A stretch of DNA of 7,016 bases. Source: CAYMUN01 sp964393835. GTDB taxonomy: Bacteria > Patescibacteriota > Saccharimonadia > Saccharimonadales > UBA4665. The translations under genes were made by a program, and so were the position numbers. Every line of letters begins with the position of its first letter. Within the stretch, counting starts at the first letter, position 1. The notes under the pieces are model-generated. The model ran no database searches. It saw nothing but the letters and a program-made list of their open reading frames with translations, and was not told where the DNA came from. Below are positions 4,830-7,016 of the stretch, one piece after another. The stretch is taken from positions 1-7,016 of the forward strand of contig CAYMUN010000025.1 of the NCBI GenBank assembly GCA_964393835.1, given 5' to 3'.

Positions 4830-7016
4830 TTAAACCTCCTCTTTGTTATCAGTGTCTGTATCAGTCATATCCGAATCTTGGTCAACCGGCACCATCACCA
4901 GATCGTCAGCGTTAGCCGCCGCGTCGGGGCTGCCGTTTTCATCAACATCGACAATACTGAATTCATCGACGGTAGCTTCTTCGGTAACGTCCACGTCTGA
5001 GATGGCGGCTTGCGGCACATCTACCTCCGACGGATGACTGGCTTCTTCTTGGATATTGCTGGCTAGGACGGCTTCGGCGTCAACCAAAGTATCGGAATGC
5101 ACCAGATCCACTTTGAGACCCAAACCTTGGAGCTCTTTGACAAGCACGTTAAAGCTTTCGGGCACCTTGGGGCCAACAATCGGCGTCTTTTTAATGATCG
5201 ACTCATAGGCTTTGCTGCGTCCGTAGACATCATCCGACTTGATGGTTAGCATTTCTTGGAGCGTGTAGGCCGCGCCATATGCTTCCAGGGCCCAGACTTC
5301 CATTTCGCCGAAGCGCTGGCCGCCGTTTTGGGCTTTGCCGCCGAGTGGCTGCTGGGTAACCATGGTGTACGGCCCTGTCGAGCGAGCGTGGATCTTATCA
5401 GCTACCATGTGGTTAAGCTTGATCATATACATGCTACCGACAGTGGTGCGCTCACGAAAAGCGTCACCGGTACGGCCATCAAATAATTGCTGCTTACCAT
5501 CTTCGGGCAGGCCGGCTTCTTTGAGCAACTCATGAATCTTTGGTACGGGTACGCCGTTAAATGACGGGCTGGCAACTTTCATGCCGAGGGCCCGGGCCGC
5601 CATACCCAGGTGGGTTTCAAACAGCTGGCCGACATTCATACGGGATGGCACGCCGAGCGGATTAAGGACTATCTCAACGGGGGTGCCGTCTGCCATGAAT
5701 GGCATGTCTTCGACAGGCAGGATGCGGGCGATGACACCCTTGTTACCATGGCGGCCTCCCAGTTTGTCGCCGACAGCGATCTTGCGCATCTGGGCCACGA
5801 AGACCTGTATTTGCATAATGACGCCGGCTTTGAGCTCGTGGCCGTTTTCGCGGCTAAAGACTTTGACACCGACGACTTTGCCGTGCTTGCCATTGCTCAT
5901 GCGCTGCGAGGTATCGCGGACTTCTTTAGCTTTTTCGCCAAAGATAGCACGTAGCAAGCGCTCTTCGGAGCTGAGCTCTTGCTCGCCCTTAGGCGTGATT
6001 TTACCAACTAAAATATCGCCAGGATGGACTTCGGCGCCGATACGGACAATGCCATCCTCGTCAAGGTGACGCAATGTTTCCTCGGAAACATTAGGAATAT
6101 CAGAGGTGACGACTTCGGGGCCCAGCTTGGTCTCGCGGACTTCAATCATGAAATCAACAATGTGAACCGACGTCAGAGTATCATCCTCGACTAATTTGCG
6201 GGAGATGATAATGGCGTCCTCAAAGTTGTAGCCAGCCCAGGGCATAAAGGCCACGACTAAGTCTTTACCGAGTGCCAATTCGCCGTCAGCGATGGACATA
6301 CCTTCGATTAGGACATCGCCAGTTTTCACTTTATCGCCAGTCTTGACGACTACTTTTTGGTTGACTGACGTGCCTTCGTTACTTCGGACAAACCGCTGCG
6401 GCTCGTAAGTAACGCTGCCGTCTTTATACTTTACGACTACCGCGTCGGCGGTAGCTTTGGTGACTTCACCGGCACCACTGGCCAAAATAACCTGGCCGGT
6501 ATTGCGGGCAGCCTCGACCTCCAGGCCGGTACCAACAATCGGGCTGGCTGGCTGGATCAACGGCACGGCCTGGCGTTGCTGGTTACTGCCCATCAGCGAA
6601 CGGTAGACATAGTTCTTTTCAATAAACGGAATCAGGCCGGCAGAGCTGCCGATAATTTGGTTGCGCGAAGCGTCAAGGTGGGTCACGTCGTTAGCGTCGA
6701 CTTCACCGGATTTCAAGCGCGAACGGGCGCTCAAACGATCGTGCACAAAGTAACCGTCTCTGTCGACTTCGCTACCACCGCCGGCGATGATGGCTACTTC
6801 TTCGGCAAAAGCGTCGAGATAGACCACGTCATTGGTGACTTTAGCCTTGACCGGCCACGTCGCCCGTCCAGTAATCTTAGCCAGCTTAGCGGCATCGGCA
6901 GCGCTAATCTTAGCGCCGGCTTTAACCAGTACTTTACCTTTGTCGTCTGTTAGGTCTTCGGCGGCAATATGACCGACAATATCTTTGGGCGTGGCGGCAT
7001 TGATGACTTTGCGGTA
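4830..7016 (-). CDS. rpoB: DNA-directed RNA polymerase subunit beta, 5' end cut by window edge
   Basis: Second-largest subunit of RNA polymerase; it forms one side of the active-site cleft. The frame stays open to the window edge: 728 residues are visible, starting at the YRKV motif (about E. coli residue 591). The rifampicin region and everything N-terminal of it are outside. Visible motifs (numbered from the edge): GSNQQRQAVPL (143-153), FMPWAGYNFEDA (257-268), GDKLGGRHGNKG (416-427) with the two RNA/NTP-contacting lysines, PLGVPSRMN (453-461), ARSTGPYTMVTQQPLGGKAQ (544-563) and FGEMEVWALEAYGAA (569-583). The large E. coli insertion before GDKMAGRHGNKG is absent. Oddities: a ~51-residue insert right after YRKV; the normally invariant EHDDANR loop reads EKNYVYR (133-139); an 86-residue acidic tail (643-728) follows the usual end; no cysteine in the visible part. 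A GTG at 6827 is an internal Val codon, not the start. It ends with TAA one base before the rpoC ATG. Confidence 0.98.
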   Translation of the reverse strand, partial: YRKVINAATPKDIVGHIAAEDLTDDKGKVLVKAGAKISAADAAKLAKITGRATWPVKAKVTNDVVYLDAFAEEVAIIAGGGSEVDRDGYFVHDRLSARSRLKSGEVDANDVTHLDASRNQIIGSSAGLIPFIEKNYVYRSLMGSNQQRQAVPLIQPASPIVGTGLEVEAARNTGQVILASGAGEVTKATADAVVVKYKDGSVTYEPQRFVRSNEGTSVNQKVVVKTGDKVKTGDVLIEGMSIADGELALGKDLVVAFMPWAGYNFEDAIIISRKLVEDDTLTSVHIVDFMIEVRETKLGPEVVTSDIPNVSEETLRHLDEDGIVRIGAEVHPGDILVGKITPKGEQELSSEERLLRAIFGEKAKEVRDTSQRMSNGKHGKVVGVKVFSRENGHELKAGVIMQIQVFVAQMRKIAVGDKLGGRHGNKGVIARILPVEDMPFMADGTPVEIVLNPLGVPSRMNVGQLFETHLGMAARALGMKVASPSFNGVPVPKIHELLKEAGLPEDGKQQLFDGRTGDAFRERTTVGSMYMIKLNHMVADKIHARSTGPYTMVTQQPLGGKAQNGGQRFGEMEVWALEAYGAAYTLQEMLTIKSDDVYGRSKAYESIIKKTPIVGPKVPESFNVLVKELQGLGLKVDLVHSDTLVDAEAVLASNIQEEASHPSEVDVPQAAISDVDVTEEATVDEFSIVDVDENGSPDAAANADDLVMVPVDQDSDMTDTDTDNKEEV
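4835..4840 (-). promoter_or_regulatory. Shine-Dalgarno of rpoC inside the rpoB 3' end
   Basis: The minus strand reads AGGAGG, then TTTAAG, then ATG: a 6-nt spacer to the rpoC start at 4828. The same bases encode the last Glu-Glu-Val codons of rpoB. A full-consensus site suggests efficient initiation coordinated with rpoB termination one base upstream of the rpoC ATG. Confidence 0.9.

Noticed and set aside
5581..6069. 162-codon plus-strand open frame opposite rpoB
   Set aside because: It lies antisense to conserved RpoB motifs, its translation is Ser/Pro/Arg-rich and unlike any family I know, and nothing suggests a ribosome site. It is a shadow of the real gene, as are all other plus-strand frames, including 96-428 opposite rpsG and 4361-4738 opposite rpoC.
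6825..6827. GTG at 6827 as the rpoB start
   Set aside because: The frame continues upstream to the window edge with recognisable RpoB sequence (YRKV and the insert). The GTG is the first Val of VVYLDAF, which aligns within the protein.

Overview
The window is a slice of the bacterial RNA polymerase / ribosomal protein operon, read entirely from the minus strand in the order rpoB (5' part missing) - rpoC - rpsL - rpsG (last few codons missing). All four genes are co-directional and tightly packed. The only real intergenic space is 98 bp between rpoC and rpsL. There is no mobile element, CRISPR array, tRNA or rRNA, and no accessory gene. Base composition is roughly balanced and looks even across the window.

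Organism: the gene order is universal in bacteria, so the protein details carry the signal. The beta and beta' subunits are compact and bacterial but unusually divergent at normally invariant places. S12 has the long N-terminal linker also seen in Bacillus-type S12, and no L7Ae-like gene lies between rpoC and rpsL. Visible stops are TAA and TAG, and no UGA has to be read as an amino acid, so the standard code fits. My best guess is a Candidate Phyla Radiation / Patescibacteria genome, possibly Saccharibacteria (TM7). This rests on remembered sequence style, not on a search.

Layout, in transcription order from the right edge: 7016-4830 holds the C-terminal 728 residues of RpoB, with a ~51-residue insert near the window edge and an 86-residue acidic tail. 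After a 1-nt gap, 4828-965 encodes RpoC (1287 aa), whose Shine-Dalgarno lies in the last rpoB codons. A good sigma70-type promoter (extended -10) sits across the rpoC stop codon, followed by an ~80-nt leader with possible secondary structure, then rpsL (865-452). rpsG starts inside the rpsL stop (TAATG).

The main interest is in the polymerase. RpoC keeps the catalytic NADFDGD motif, but all four cysteines of the N-terminal zinc site (Zn1) and three of four of the second site (Zn2) are replaced, with motif length unchanged. The trigger-loop signature reads QLSLDSKH where most bacteria have QLTMRTFH. The facing beta loop, normally EHDDANR, reads EKNYVYR. Together these suggest a zinc-independent enzyme with a remodelled NTP-binding pocket. 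Whether this is lineage-wide or specific to this genome cannot be told from one sequence.
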